Shown piece after piece: positions 32,629 through 41,678 of a stretch of DNA of 64,000 bases. How positions within the stretch are numbered: position 1 is the stretch's first letter; every line of letters begins with the position of its first letter. The translations under genes and the position numbers were made by a program. The notes beneath the pieces were generated by a model. That model saw only the letters and a list, made by a program, of their open reading frames with translations, ran no database searches and was not told the origin of the DNA. The DNA is from Candidatus Lambdaproteobacteria bacterium RIFOXYD2_FULL_56_26 (GTDB taxonomy: Bacteria > SAR324 > XYD2-FULL-50-16). The stretch lies in NCBI GenBank assembly GCA_001783715.1, contig MFNF01000001.1, forward strand, positions 62,001 through 126,000, read 5' to 3'.

Positions 32629-32988
32629 ATGAAAGTACTGGTAATCGAAGACAATCCCTCCAGCATGTTGGTGGCCAAGTCCATCCTGGAAAGCCAGGGG
32701 CACTTGGTGTTGACCGCCTTTGATGCCAAACTGGGAATGTCGCTGGCCAAGTCGGAGCACCCCAACCTGATCATTATGGACCTGGAGCTACCCGATGTGG
32801 ACGGTTTCGAGGCGACCCGGACTCTCAAGGCCGACCAACAGACCGCCCACATCCCGGTGATGGCTCTAACCGCTTGCGCAATGCCTGAAGACAAAAAAAA
32901 GGCGGTCTTGGCCGGTTGTGATTCCTACCTTTCCAAACCCTTTCGTTTGGAACCCTTCCTGGCCCAGGTCAACGGCTTTGAGCCCTAG
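32629..32988 (+). CDS. Single-domain response regulator
   Basis: The 119-residue protein is a bare receiver domain: acidic pair in VLVIEDNPSS, phospho-acceptor Asp51 (IIMDLELPDVDG), Thr/Ala in MALTACAMP and Lys103 in LSKPFRLE. It has no output domain, like CheY or DivK. It could act in chemotaxis or in a kinase relay; no kinase is adjacent. The ribosome site AAAGGAG is strong. The 193-base gap upstream shows no clear promoter or gene. Confidence 0.92.
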   Translation: MKVLVIEDNPSSMLVAKSILESQGHLVLTAFDAKLGMSLAKSEHPNLIIMDLELPDVDGFEATRTLKADQQTAHIPVMALTACAMPEDKKKAVLAGCDSYLSKPFRLEPFLAQVNGFEP

Positions 32989-33044
32989 GCCCTAGGCCCT
33001 TTTCCACCTCCCATTCCGATTGACAAGGACCCATAAAAAGGGGA

Positions 33045-33073
33045 TTGACAACTTTTGCCCTCTGGTCTATAAC
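33045..33073 (+). promoter_or_regulatory. Sigma-70-type promoter of the sulfur assimilation operon
   Basis: TTGACA (33045-33050) and TATAAC (33068-33073) are 17 bases apart, 35 bases before hcyS. A second GATTGACAA copy lies at 33018-33026, 26 bases upstream of the first. TAACCTGATCAACAT just downstream of the -10 is similar to a sequence at the Rrf2 promoter. This is the best promoter match in the window. Confidence 0.8.
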
Positions 33074-33108
33074 ATGACTAACCTGATCAACATAACAACA
33101 AAGGAAAC

Positions 33109-33315
33109 ATGGAACTGACAGTCAATGGTGAAAAGGTGCAGGTTGCCGATGGCTTAAACTTGAGCGGATTGTTGGCAGCCCAAAAGGTAGAGAACCCGGA
33201 CATGGTTTCGGTCCAGGTGAACGGTGAGTTTGTCGAAAAGGACCAATATGGCTCCACCCAACTCCAGCCGGGGCAAGAGGTGGACTTTTTGTACTTCATG
33301 GGCGGCGGGGCCTGA
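33109..33315 (+). CDS. hcyS: ThiS/MoaD-like sulfur carrier protein with C-terminal GGGA
   Basis: The 68-residue beta-grasp protein (ELTVNGEKVQVADGLNLSGLL, LQPGQEVDFLYFMGGGA) carries sulfur as a C-terminal thiocarboxylate. It ends in GGGA instead of free GG, so the last alanine must be removed before activation. That matches HcyS of Wolinella succinogenes, which is trimmed by a JAMM protease. The neighbours supply that protease, an activating enzyme and a PLP sulfhydrylase. The symbol is by analogy with that pathway; ThiS for thiamine synthesis is the alternative. Confidence 0.85.
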   Translation: MELTVNGEKVQVADGLNLSGLLAAQKVENPDMVSVQVNGEFVEKDQYGSTQLQPGQEVDFLYFMGGGA

Positions 33316-33333
33316 GGCCCAAGGACACAAACG

Positions 33334-34563
33334 ATGAAAGGATTTACCACCAAAGCGATTCATGGCCAAAGGAGCAAACCTGATGCCCACGGGGCACTGC
33401 GTATGCCCCTTTACGACACTGCCTCTTTTGAACACCCCAGTTCCAGGGAGATCGAGCTGGCCTTCGGCGGGAAAAGGCCCTCCCACGTCTATACCAGGAT
33501 CAGTAACCCGACCATCGAAGACTTTGAGCAAAAGATGCGGCTCATCTCCGGTGGATTGGCGGTGCTGGCCCTTTCAAGTGGCATGGCGGCGATCAGCAAT
33601 TTGGTGATGACCCTTTGTGAGGCCGGGACCAACGTGGTGACCAGCCGCCACCTTTTTGGCAACACCGTTTCCTTGTTTGAGCACAGCCTCAAGCCTTGGG
33701 GCCTGGAAGTCCGGTATGTGGACATGACCAACCTCAAGGAAGTGGAAGACGCGATCGACGAAAAAACCCGACTGGTGTTTTTGGAAGTGATCACCAATCC
33801 CCAACTGGAAGTGGCCGATTGCAAGGCCCTTTCCGCTTTGACTCAGTCCAAGGGAGTGCCCTTGGGGGTGGATTGTACCGTGACCACTCCTTACCTGTTC
33901 AATTCCAAGGAGTTTGGGGTCAACGTTGAGGTCCTCAGTACCACCAAGTACATCTCCGGTGGGGCGACTACGGTCGGTGGGGTTTTGATCGACAATGGCA
34001 ACTTTGACTGGAAAAAAAGCCCCAAACTGGCTGAGAAGGCCAAGAAGATGGGGCCTATGGCTTTTATCGCCACTTTGCGCATGGAGGTTTACCGAAACCT
34101 GGGGGCTTGTTTGGCTCCGCACAATGCCTACCTGCAGGCCTTGGGGCTGGAAACCTTGGGCCTGCGGGTGGACCGTAGTTGCGAAAACGCCTTGGCCTTG
34201 GCCAAACAGCTGCAAAACCACCCCAAGGTCAAACGGGTGCTGTACCCAGGTTTGCCCGAGGACCGGTTCCACAAGCTGGCCAAAGCGCAATTCGGTGGAA
34301 GGTATGGAGGGATTGTTTGCTTTGAATTGGCTGATAAAGAGGCTTGTTTTACTGCCATGGATCGGGTCAAATTGATCAAGCGGGCCACCAATATCAACGA
34401 CAACAAAACTATGATCCTTCACCCCGCCTCAACCACCTTCATCGAATACAGCGAAGAAGAAAAAGCCAAGATGCAGGTCGGGGAAGCCCTGATCCGCCTT
34501 TCGGTAGGAATTGAGGACCTGGAGGACTTGACCGAAGACCTAACCCAAGCGCTGGAGACTTGA
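33334..34563 (+). CDS. PLP-dependent homocysteine synthase (MetY/MetZ-type sulfhydrylase)
   Basis: The 409-residue protein is a Cys/Met-metabolism PLP enzyme. It has YTRISNPTIEDFEQKM, the SSGMAAISNLVMTL cofactor loop, VDCTVTTPYL and the PLP lysine in LSTTKYISGG. It should replace the acetyl or succinyl group of activated homoserine with sulfur. In this operon the donor is probably the HcyS thiocarboxylate. MetY versus MetZ, and a lyase activity, cannot be separated by eye. It lies 18 bases after hcyS. Confidence 0.9.
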   Translation: MKGFTTKAIHGQRSKPDAHGALRMPLYDTASFEHPSSREIELAFGGKRPSHVYTRISNPTIEDFEQKMRLISGGLAVLALSSGMAAISNLVMTLCEAGTNVVTSRHLFGNTVSLFEHSLKPWGLEVRYVDMTNLKEVEDAIDEKTRLVFLEVITNPQLEVADCKALSALTQSKGVPLGVDCTVTTPYLFNSKEFGVNVEVLSTTKYISGGATTVGGVLIDNGNFDWKKSPKLAEKAKKMGPMAFIATLRMEVYRNLGACLAPHNAYLQALGLETLGLRVDRSCENALALAKQLQNHPKVKRVLYPGLPEDRFHKLAKAQFGGRYGGIVCFELADKEACFTAMDRVKLIKRATNINDNKTMILHPASTTFIEYSEEEKAKMQVGEALIRLSVGIEDLEDLTEDLTQALET

Positions 34564-34566
34564 GGC

Positions 34567-35382
34567 ATGATTGATTTTACCGAAGAACAACTGGAGCGAT
34601 ACTCAAGGCACATCATCCTCAAGGAAGTGGGGGTCGAAGGCCAATCCAAGCTGCTCCAGGCCAAGGTCCTGATCATCGGTGCCGGGGGCCTGGGTGCGCC
34701 GATCGCCCTTTATCTGGCTGCCGCCGGGGTGGGGACCATTGGGATCGTGGATGCCGACGTGGTGGACCTTTCCAACCTCCAGCGGCAGGTGATCCATTTC
34801 ACCGCCGACGTGGACCGGCCCAAGGTCGAATCTGCGGCCAACAAGATGAGGGCGATCAACCCCGATGTCAACGTGATCACTCACCAGCTCTTTGCCGGGG
34901 CGGAAAATATCCTGGACCTCTTGGCCCCCTACGACTTTATTGTGGACGGGACCGACAACTTCGGCACCAAGTTCCTGGTCAACGATGCCTGTGTCGTAGC
35001 CAAAAAGCCCTATTCCCATGGCGGAATCCTGCGGTTCACCGGCCAGATGATGACCATTCTGCCCGGCGAGACTGCCTGTTACCGTTGTGTCTTCCGGGAA
35101 CCCCCTCCGCCGAACTCGGTGCCCACCTGCTCCCAAGCGGGCGTATTGGGGGCGATTGCCGGGATGCTTGGGACCATGCAGGCCACCGAAACCCTGAAGT
35201 TTATCACCGGGGCGGGACAGTTGGCCACCAACAGCTTGGTGAGCTTTAACGCCTTGAACATGGACTTTCGTAAAGTGAAGCTCAAGCGGCAAGCCAACTG
35301 CCCGATCTGTGGGGACCACCCGGTGATCACCCACCTGGAAGAAGCCGCCATGCCCCTTTGCGACCTCAAGGCGAAGCATTGA
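34567..35382 (+). CDS. hcyF: ThiF/MoeB-family E1-like activating enzyme
   Basis: The 271-residue enzyme adenylates the carrier C-terminus. It has RYSRHIILKEVGVEGQ, the nucleotide-binding IIGAGGLGAPIALYLAAAGVG, DADVVDLSNLQRQ, and zinc cysteines in CYRCVFREPPP and CPICGD. It has no rhodanese domain, so sulfur must be delivered by another protein such as the TusA-like domain of the sulfite reductase. Coding overlaps the JAMM gene by one base (TGATG). The symbol follows the Wolinella pathway by analogy. Confidence 0.9.
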   Translation: MIDFTEEQLERYSRHIILKEVGVEGQSKLLQAKVLIIGAGGLGAPIALYLAAAGVGTIGIVDADVVDLSNLQRQVIHFTADVDRPKVESAANKMRAINPDVNVITHQLFAGAENILDLLAPYDFIVDGTDNFGTKFLVNDACVVAKKPYSHGGILRFTGQMMTILPGETACYRCVFREPPPPNSVPTCSQAGVLGAIAGMLGTMQATETLKFITGAGQLATNSLVSFNALNMDFRKVKLKRQANCPICGDHPVITHLEEAAMPLCDLKAKH

Positions 35383-35780
35383 TGAAGCTGAAAAAGTCGA
35401 TTTATGAAGCGATCATTGCCCAGGCCCAGCGGGAGCTTCCCAACGAGGCCTGCGGCTATTTGGCCGAGAAGGACGGCCAGGTGGTGGCTCACTATGAGCT
35501 GTACAATGTGGATCAGTCCTTTGAACATTTTTCCATGGACCCCAAGGAACAGTTTGGGGCGGTCAAATCCATGCGGAGCCAGGGACAAACCTTGGCGGCG
35601 GTTTATCACAGCCACCCCAGCACCCCGGCGAGGCCTTCGGTGGAAGACATCAAGCTGGCCTACGACCCGAAGTTGAGTTACCTGATCATCTCCCTGGCCG
35701 AGCCGACCCCGTCGGTGAAGTCTTTTAAGATCGAAGGGGGACAAGTCAGACCTGAAGAAATCACCCTCCTGGAGGATTAA
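35382..35780 (+). CDS. hcyD: JAMM/Mec+ zinc metalloprotease for the sulfur carrier
   Basis: The 132-residue protein has a complete JAMM site: Glu22 (NEACGYL) and HSHPSTPARPSVED, with His76, His78, Ser86 and Asp89 at the canonical spacing. It is expected to cut the terminal alanine from the GGGA carrier, or to release the product from a carrier adduct as Mec+ does with CysO. ATG 35382 is preferred to the upstream track start because it couples to the previous stop. Confidence 0.92.
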   Translation: MKLKKSIYEAIIAQAQRELPNEACGYLAEKDGQVVAHYELYNVDQSFEHFSMDPKEQFGAVKSMRSQGQTLAAVYHSHPSTPARPSVEDIKLAYDPKLSYLIISLAEPTPSVKSFKIEGGQVRPEEITLLED

Positions 35781-38183
35781 ATGCGGTTTTTCCAACTGCC
35801 CCCCCAACTGCCCGCCGACCTGGACCTCTTTGAAACCCAGGTTGCGGATTACCAAAAAGGAAGCCTCCCGGCGGTAAAATTTAAAGGGCTGCGGGTCGCC
35901 CACGGTCTCTATGAACAGCGCCAAGAAGGCACCTTCATGGTCCGGCTGCGTTGCCCCGGCGGTGCCTTGACTCCTGCTCAGTTGGAAAAGGCCGCTATGG
36001 TCAGCGCCAGGTATGGTGCCGAAACCTTGGCGGTGACCACCCGGGGCGGAATTCAGCTTTCCTTCGTCAAACTGGGCGATCTGATTGCCGTGGTTCGAGA
36101 ACTGGTCTCGGTGGGCCTTTCGGGCCGTGCAGGGGGCGGCAATACGGTGAGAAACCTGATAGCCCCCCATGACTCCGGGGTGGCTACCGATGAAGTCTTT
36201 GACATCAGCCCCTATCTCTTTGCCTTGACCAGCCGGATGGTCGCTGAGCCCGATTCCTTGGACCTGCCTCGGAAATTTAAGATCGGTTTTTCCGGCAAAA
36301 AAAACGACCCGGCCAAAACCAAGCTCTCCTGCCTTGGTTTTTGGGCCAAGGAGAACGAAGGCCGCCGGGGCTTCGAGGTTTGGGTGGCGGGGGGGACCGG
36401 GTCTTCGGTCAAACCAGGGCACCTGCTCTTGGACTGGATCCCCGACCACCGGGTGTATTACGTGACCAAGGCGCTCAAGCGGATGTTTGACCAGCACGGC
36501 AACCGGCGGCAGAGGAGCAAGGCCAAAATCAAGTGGCTCTACGAGAAGTTGGGCAAAGAAGAGTTTGAACGGTTGTTTTTCCGGTTTTATGCCCTGGAGC
36601 AACAGGAGCCGGGTCTGGAGTTGAAGTTGGAGCCGGTCAAAAACGAAGCCCAAGTGGCGGCAGGTTTGGCCGTTGAATCCCCCCAGGACGAGGCCGCCTT
36701 TGGACGGTGGAAACAACGAAACCTCAAGGCCCAGTCCCAACCAGGGCTTTGGCAGGTACGGGTGCCGCTGTTGCACGGAAACCTCAAGAACGAAGAGGCC
36801 CAAGCGCTGGCCAAACTGGCCGGTTCCTTCGGTCCCAACAGCCTGCGGCTGAGTACCGAACAAAACCTTTATTTACGCAACATCCCCGAAACCCACCTGG
36901 GCAACATTTTTAATCTGGTCAGCCGCCTGGAGAGCACCGGGCTTTCCAACCGCCCGGCTTTGCTGGGCAACATGGTGACCTGTACCGGTGCCCATACCTG
37001 CGCCTTGGGCATGACCCTCTCCCGCCCGGCGGTGGTGGAGGTGCAAAAGGCCCTCTTGGCCAGCGACCTGGACCTGGATGCCTTAGGGGACCTCAAGATT
37101 TACAGCAGCGGTTGCCCCAACGCCTGCGGCAACAACCACACCGGGGACATTGGCTTTTTCGGCAAGACCGGTAAGCTGGGCCAGGATCTGTACCCGGCTT
37201 ACATGGTGCAGATCGGTACCAAGATGGAAGGGGCGGAGATGCAGCTGGCCAGAAGGATTGAATCGGTGGCGGCCAAGGACCTGCCTGCCTTTACGGTGGC
37301 CTTTTTGAAGGGCTGGCAAAACAAGCGGCCCTTGTGGCCCAAGATCCAAGACTACCTCAACAGCGACGAGGCGGTCGCCGACCTTTTGGCCGTGGCCGGT
37401 AAGTTCAACGCCACGGTGCCGACCATTGAGGCCAACGAGGATTATTACAAGGATTGGTCCGATTCCAACCGCTTTACCCTGCTCAAGGGTAGGAAGGCCG
37501 AATGTTCGGCTGGGTTGTTTGACATGATTGAGGTGGACTTTGAAACCATCCGGGAGTCAACCAAGCTTCTGGAAGCGGGGCTCAAAGGGGAATCTCGCAA
37601 GAAGGAACTGTACCGACTGGTCTCCTCTGCCGCCCACTGCCTTTTGGTGACCCGGGGGATCGAAGCCTTTTCGGACCAGGAAATTTTTGATGCCTTTTTG
37701 GAGCACTTCATCGGTGCCGGTCTGGTGCCCAAGCTGTACCAGCAGCCGATCGAGCTGGCCAAGGGGCGAAACCTGGACGGGTTGGACCCGTGGGCCGGAG
37801 AGGTGATCGCCTTGGGTGAGTTCATGAAAAAACTTTACGACTCGATGGACGACTCCTTGCGGTTTAACCTGGAACAAATGGCGGGGATCGAGCCGGTAGC
37901 GGTGCCCCAAACCAAGGCGGAGGAAACGGTTCCCCAAACGGTGCAGGCCGAGAAAAAGACCGACGGCTTCAAGGACTTCCGGGGCGTTTCTTGTCCGATG
38001 AACTTTGTCAAAACCAAGATCGCCCTGGCAGCCATGACTTCCGGCCAGACCTTGGAGGTCCTCTTGGACGATGGGCAGCCGATCTTGAACGTGCCCGAAT
38101 CGGTGCGCCTCGAAGGGCACCAGATCCTTTCCCAGACCCAGGACCCGGCGGGTCATTGGTCGGTGATGGTTTTAAAGGCGTAA
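35781..38183 (+). CDS. Sulfite/nitrite reductase fused to a TusA-like domain
   Basis: The 800-residue protein starts with a two-lobed ferrodoxin-like sulfite reductase hemoprotein. Its siroheme-4Fe4S cysteines are Cys401 and Cys407 (TCTGAHTC) and Cys445 and Cys449 (SGCPNAC). Residues about 560-700 form a helical domain I cannot name (AHCLLVTRGIEAFSDQEIF). The C-terminus from about 730 is a TusA/SirA domain with sulfur-relay Cys738 (FRGVSCPMNF). The fusion could make sulfide and hand it directly to the carrier system. It starts right after hcyD. Confidence 0.93.
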   Translation: MRFFQLPPQLPADLDLFETQVADYQKGSLPAVKFKGLRVAHGLYEQRQEGTFMVRLRCPGGALTPAQLEKAAMVSARYGAETLAVTTRGGIQLSFVKLGDLIAVVRELVSVGLSGRAGGGNTVRNLIAPHDSGVATDEVFDISPYLFALTSRMVAEPDSLDLPRKFKIGFSGKKNDPAKTKLSCLGFWAKENEGRRGFEVWVAGGTGSSVKPGHLLLDWIPDHRVYYVTKALKRMFDQHGNRRQRSKAKIKWLYEKLGKEEFERLFFRFYALEQQEPGLELKLEPVKNEAQVAAGLAVESPQDEAAFGRWKQRNLKAQSQPGLWQVRVPLLHGNLKNEEAQALAKLAGSFGPNSLRLSTEQNLYLRNIPETHLGNIFNLVSRLESTGLSNRPALLGNMVTCTGAHTCALGMTLSRPAVVEVQKALLASDLDLDALGDLKIYSSGCPNACGNNHTGDIGFFGKTGKLGQDLYPAYMVQIGTKMEGAEMQLARRIESVAAKDLPAFTVAFLKGWQNKRPLWPKIQDYLNSDEAVADLLAVAGKFNATVPTIEANEDYYKDWSDSNRFTLLKGRKAECSAGLFDMIEVDFETIRESTKLLEAGLKGESRKKELYRLVSSAAHCLLVTRGIEAFSDQEIFDAFLEHFIGAGLVPKLYQQPIELAKGRNLDGLDPWAGEVIALGEFMKKLYDSMDDSLRFNLEQMAGIEPVAVPQTKAEETVPQTVQAEKKTDGFKDFRGVSCPMNFVKTKIALAAMTSGQTLEVLLDDGQPILNVPESVRLEGHQILSQTQDPAGHWSVMVLKA

Positions 38184-38190
38184 GTTGGCC

Positions 38191-38901
38191 ATGAAAGCGC
38201 AACTTGAAGCTTACCAAGCAGCGGTCCAGGGACTAAGTCCGGCTCAGGCAATGGCCTGGGCGCTCCGGGAATTTGGGGTCGGACAGGTGGCCCTGGCCAG
38301 CAGTTTTGGGCTGGAAGACCAATTGTTGACCCAGTGGCTGGTAGAGCTTGAGCCCAAGGCCAGGGTTTTTACCTTGGACACCGGACGGCTGTTCCAGGAA
38401 ACCTACGAATGCATGGGGGCAACCCAAAAGAAATTGGGGTTGAGCTTCGAGGTCTATTTCCCCGATCCACAGAAAGTGAAGGAACTGTACAAAACCAAAG
38501 GTCCCAACAGTTTTTACGAGTCTGTGGCGAACCGCAAGGAATGTTGCGGCATCCGCAAAGTCGAGCCGTTGGGAAAAGCTCTTTTTGGGCTCAAACTCTG
38601 GATCACCGGGCAAAGACGGGACCAGTCCTTGACCCGGGCGGCTTTGGAGACGGTGGAGTGGGACGAGGCCCATGGGCTTTTTAAACTGAACCCCTTGGCC
38701 GACTGGACCGAAGAACAGGTCTGGGCCAGGGTGCTGGCCGAAGAGGTCCCCTACAACAGCCTGCATGACCTGGGGTTTCCCAGCATCGGTTGCTTGCCCT
38801 GCACAAGGAAGGTGGAACCGGGCCAAGAGGCCAGGGCCGGACGTTGGTGGTGGGAAGAACCGGAGCACAAGGAATGTGGCCTGCACTCCCGACCCAAATA
38901 G
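38191..38901 (+). CDS. cysH: Assimilatory APS reductase (CysH family, 4Fe-4S type)
   Basis: The 236-residue enzyme reduces adenylyl sulfate to sulfite. It has SSFGLEDQ (PP-loop region), [15 protein letters not shown] and, decisively, the cluster pairs Cys118-Cys119 (KECCGIRK) and Cys201/Cys204 (CLPCTRK), which mark APS rather than PAPS reductases. The catalytic cysteine is Cys229 (ECGLH). TTG 38185 is an alternative start with slightly better ribosome-site spacing. It needs thioredoxin or glutaredoxin as donor. Confidence 0.93.
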   Translation: MKAQLEAYQAAVQGLSPAQAMAWALREFGVGQVALASSFGLEDQLLTQWLVELEPKARVFTLDTGRLFQETYECMGATQKKLGLSFEVYFPDPQKVKELYKTKGPNSFYESVANRKECCGIRKVEPLGKALFGLKLWITGQRRDQSLTRAALETVEWDEAHGLFKLNPLADWTEEQVWARVLAEEVPYNSLHDLGFPSIGCLPCTRKVEPGQEARAGRWWWEEPEHKECGLHSRPK

Positions 38902-38986
38902 GCACCTCGATTCCAAAAGATTCCCCGGTCCCGGCCTTGGGCCTTGGACGGGTGTAACCCCAAACAACCTAGAATCAGGACCCCAA

Positions 38987-39868
38987 GTGGACCATCTGGA
39001 CAGACTGGAAGCGCAGAGTGTTTACATCCTGCGGGAAGCCTACAAGGAATTTAAAAATCTGGTGATGCTTTGGTCCATCGGCAAAGACAGCACCGTTCTG
39101 CTTTGGTTGGCAAGGAAGGCCTTTTTTGGCCATGTGCCCTTCCCCTTACTGCACATCGACACCCATTTCAAGATGCCCGAGATGATCGCCTACCGGGACA
39201 GGGCGGCCAAGGAATGGCGGTTGAACATTGTTTATGGGGAAAACAAGGAAGCACTGGAAAAAAAGCTGACCTACCCGGACGGCAACCTGGATCGATTGGG
39301 CTGCTGCAAGAACCTCAAGACCGAAGCGCTCAAACACACCTTGTCGGGGGAATGGCCTCGCTGGCGGTTTGACCACAACCTGGGCCAATATGCTCCCGAT
39401 ACCAACCAAGAGGCCTACACCGGCGTAATCGTTGGGGTGCGGGCCGACGAAGAGGGCAGCCGTTCCAAGGAACGGGTTTTTTCCCCCCGGGATGCCCAAA
39501 ACGACTGGGATGTCGGCGACCAACCGCCCGAACTGTGGCGGCAGTACAAAACCGACTTTGCACCGGGCACCCACCTACGGATCCACCCGCTCTTGGAATG
39601 GACGGAGCTGAACATCTGGGAGTACGTGGAACGGGAAAAAATCCCAATCATCGATCTTTATTTTGACCAGGGAACCGGACAAAGGTGCCGGAGCTTGGGA
39701 TGTTGGCCCTGTACCGGCAAGGTGGATTCCACCGCCAAAACGGTACCCGAGATCATCGAAGAACTAAAAACCGGCAAATTCGCCAACATCGCCGAGCGCT
39801 CCGGTCGGGCGCAGGACAAAGAAGGAGGCGGAGGCCTGGAGGCCTTACGTCGCCAAGGATACATGTAA
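38987..39868 (+). CDS. cysD: Sulfate adenylyltransferase subunit 2
   Basis: The 293-residue subunit makes APS from ATP and sulfate together with CysN. It has the PP-loop [14 protein letters not shown], the [14 protein letters not shown] and YGENKEAL blocks, and [14 protein letters not shown] near the C-terminus. GTG 38987 with AGGA seven bases upstream gives the family length; the track ORF start inside cysH is read-through. The 85-base gap after cysH has no clear promoter. Confidence 0.95.
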   Translation: MDHLDRLEAQSVYILREAYKEFKNLVMLWSIGKDSTVLLWLARKAFFGHVPFPLLHIDTHFKMPEMIAYRDRAAKEWRLNIVYGENKEALEKKLTYPDGNLDRLGCCKNLKTEALKHTLSGEWPRWRFDHNLGQYAPDTNQEAYTGVIVGVRADEEGSRSKERVFSPRDAQNDWDVGDQPPELWRQYKTDFAPGTHLRIHPLLEWTELNIWEYVEREKIPIIDLYFDQGTGQRCRSLGCWPCTGKVDSTAKTVPEIIEELKTGKFANIAERSGRAQDKEGGGGLEALRRQGYM

Positions 39869-39875
39869 GGGAACC

Positions 39876-41678
39876 ATGTTTGACCAACAAAGAATGAACA
39901 TCGTCATCGTCGGCCATGTGGACCATGGCAAATCGACGGTGATCGGCAGGCTCCTGGCTGACACCGGCTCCCTTCCCCAAGGGAAGCTGGAGGCGGTCAA
40001 GCAGCAGTGCTTGGCCAACGCTAGGCCCTTTGAATATGCCTTTTTGCTGGATGCCCTCAAGGACGAACAGGCCCAAGGGATCACCATTGATGCCGCTCGG
40101 TGCTTTTTTAAGTCCAACAAACGGCATTACATCGTCTTGGATGCCCCGGGGCACATCGAGTTCCTCAAGAACATGGTCACCGGGGCGGCGACCGCAGAAG
40201 CGGCCCTATTGGTGATCGATGCCAAGGAAGGGGTGCAGGAGAACACCAAGCGGCACGGCTATCTTGTGTCCATGTTGGGGATCAAGAAGTTGGTGGTGTT
40301 GGTCAATAAAATGGACTTGGTGGAAAACAGCCAGGAAGCCTTTGAGCGGACCGTGGCCGAATACACCGCCTTTTTGGCCAAGCTTAACCTAGAACCCATC
40401 GCCTTCATCCCTGCTTCGGCCAGGTCCGGTGAAAACATTGTGTCCCCCAGCGAGACGATGCCCTGGTACCACGGGAAAACTGTCTTGGGGCAGTTGGACG
40501 CTCTGGAGCCCGAAGGGGAGACGGAAAAGATCAAGGCTCCTTTGCGGTTTCCGGTGCAAGATGTTTACAAGTTCACCGCCCAAGGGGACGACCGCAGAAT
40601 CTTTGCGGGAACCTTGGAATCCGGGCAAGTGAGCGTTGGTGATGAGGTCGCCTTTTTGCCTTCAGGCAAACAAAGCCGGATCGCCTCGGTCGAGGCGTTC
40701 AACGAAGGGCCAAAGACCACGGCCCAAGCGGGGCAGGCGGTCGGCTTTACCTTGACCACCCAGGTTTATATCCCCCAGGGGGAATTGATGGTCAAGGTCA
40801 ACGAGGTGCAACCGATCCAGGCCCGAAGGTTCCGGGCCAACCTCTTTTGGATGGGCAAGGCCCCGTTGATCCAGGGCAAGGACTACAAACTCAAGCTGGC
40901 GACCCGCAGGGTTCCGGTCCGTCTGGTCGAGGTGCTCAACGTCCTGGACGCTTCGGACCTACGGTCGGTGGTCGGAAAGCAGATGGTGGAGCGCCACGAC
41001 GTGGGGGAATGTCTTTTTGAGACCCTCAAGCCCATTGCCTTTGACCCCAGCGCCTTGATCGACGCTACCGGACGGTTTGTGCTGGTGGACGATTTTGAGA
41101 TCGCCGGGGGTGGGATTATCTTGGAAAAGGTGGAGTCCAAGGAAACGGTGGACCAAGCGCATGTACGAAAACGGGAACAAGCTTGGTCAACCGGCTACAT
41201 CTCCGCTGCCAACCGGGCTGCGGCCTGTCTGCACCATGCCAAGTTCGTGGTTTTTTCCGGTCCGCCAGAGGTGGGTAAACGAAAGATGGCCATGGAGTTG
41301 GAGCGCCGGTTGTTCATGGAGCGGCGCAATGTTTATTACCTCAGCGATGCCAACCTCAACGGCGGCCTGGACCAGGACATCCGGGTTCTGATGCGAGACA
41401 AGTCCGAAGAGGTGCGCCGTTTGGGCGAATTGGCCCGGATCATGACCGATGCCGGGCTGATCTTCATTACCGCCTTGGGCGGGGCCGATGAGTACGACCT
41501 GTTGCAGCTCAAGACCCTCAACCTGCCCAACGAGATTTTGGTGGTCCATGTGGGAGAAAATCCACCCGAGCAGTTTAAGGCCGACTTGGTCCTACCTGCC
41601 GGGATTGACCCCAAGGAAGCGGCGGAGAAGGTTTACCAGCTGATGAGCCGTTACCAGATCTTGGAGTATTTTATTTAG
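39876..41678 (+). CDS. cysN: CysN-CysC fusion with a degenerate APS-kinase half
   Basis: The 600-residue protein starts with the CysN GTPase: GHVDHGKST (G1), DAPGHIEF (G3), NKMDLV (G4), followed by its beta-barrel domains. From about residue 445 it aligns with CysC, including [20 protein letters not shown]. The CysC P-loop, normally GLSGSGKST, reads [11 protein letters not shown], and the DGDNVRHGLNxDLGF substrate loop reads [15 protein letters not shown]. Kinase activity is therefore doubtful. As the pathway uses an APS reductase, PAPS is not needed for assimilation. Its end overlaps the convergent LuxR-like gene by eight bases. Confidence 0.9.
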   Translation: MFDQQRMNIVIVGHVDHGKSTVIGRLLADTGSLPQGKLEAVKQQCLANARPFEYAFLLDALKDEQAQGITIDAARCFFKSNKRHYIVLDAPGHIEFLKNMVTGAATAEAALLVIDAKEGVQENTKRHGYLVSMLGIKKLVVLVNKMDLVENSQEAFERTVAEYTAFLAKLNLEPIAFIPASARSGENIVSPSETMPWYHGKTVLGQLDALEPEGETEKIKAPLRFPVQDVYKFTAQGDDRRIFAGTLESGQVSVGDEVAFLPSGKQSRIASVEAFNEGPKTTAQAGQAVGFTLTTQVYIPQGELMVKVNEVQPIQARRFRANLFWMGKAPLIQGKDYKLKLATRRVPVRLVEVLNVLDASDLRSVVGKQMVERHDVGECLFETLKPIAFDPSALIDATGRFVLVDDFEIAGGGIILEKVESKETVDQAHVRKREQAWSTGYISAANRAAACLHHAKFVVFSGPPEVGKRKMAMELERRLFMERRNVYYLSDANLNGGLDQDIRVLMRDKSEEVRRLGELARIMTDAGLIFITALGGADEYDLLQLKTLNLPNEILVVHVGENPPEQFKADLVLPAGIDPKEAAEKVYQLMSRYQILEYFI

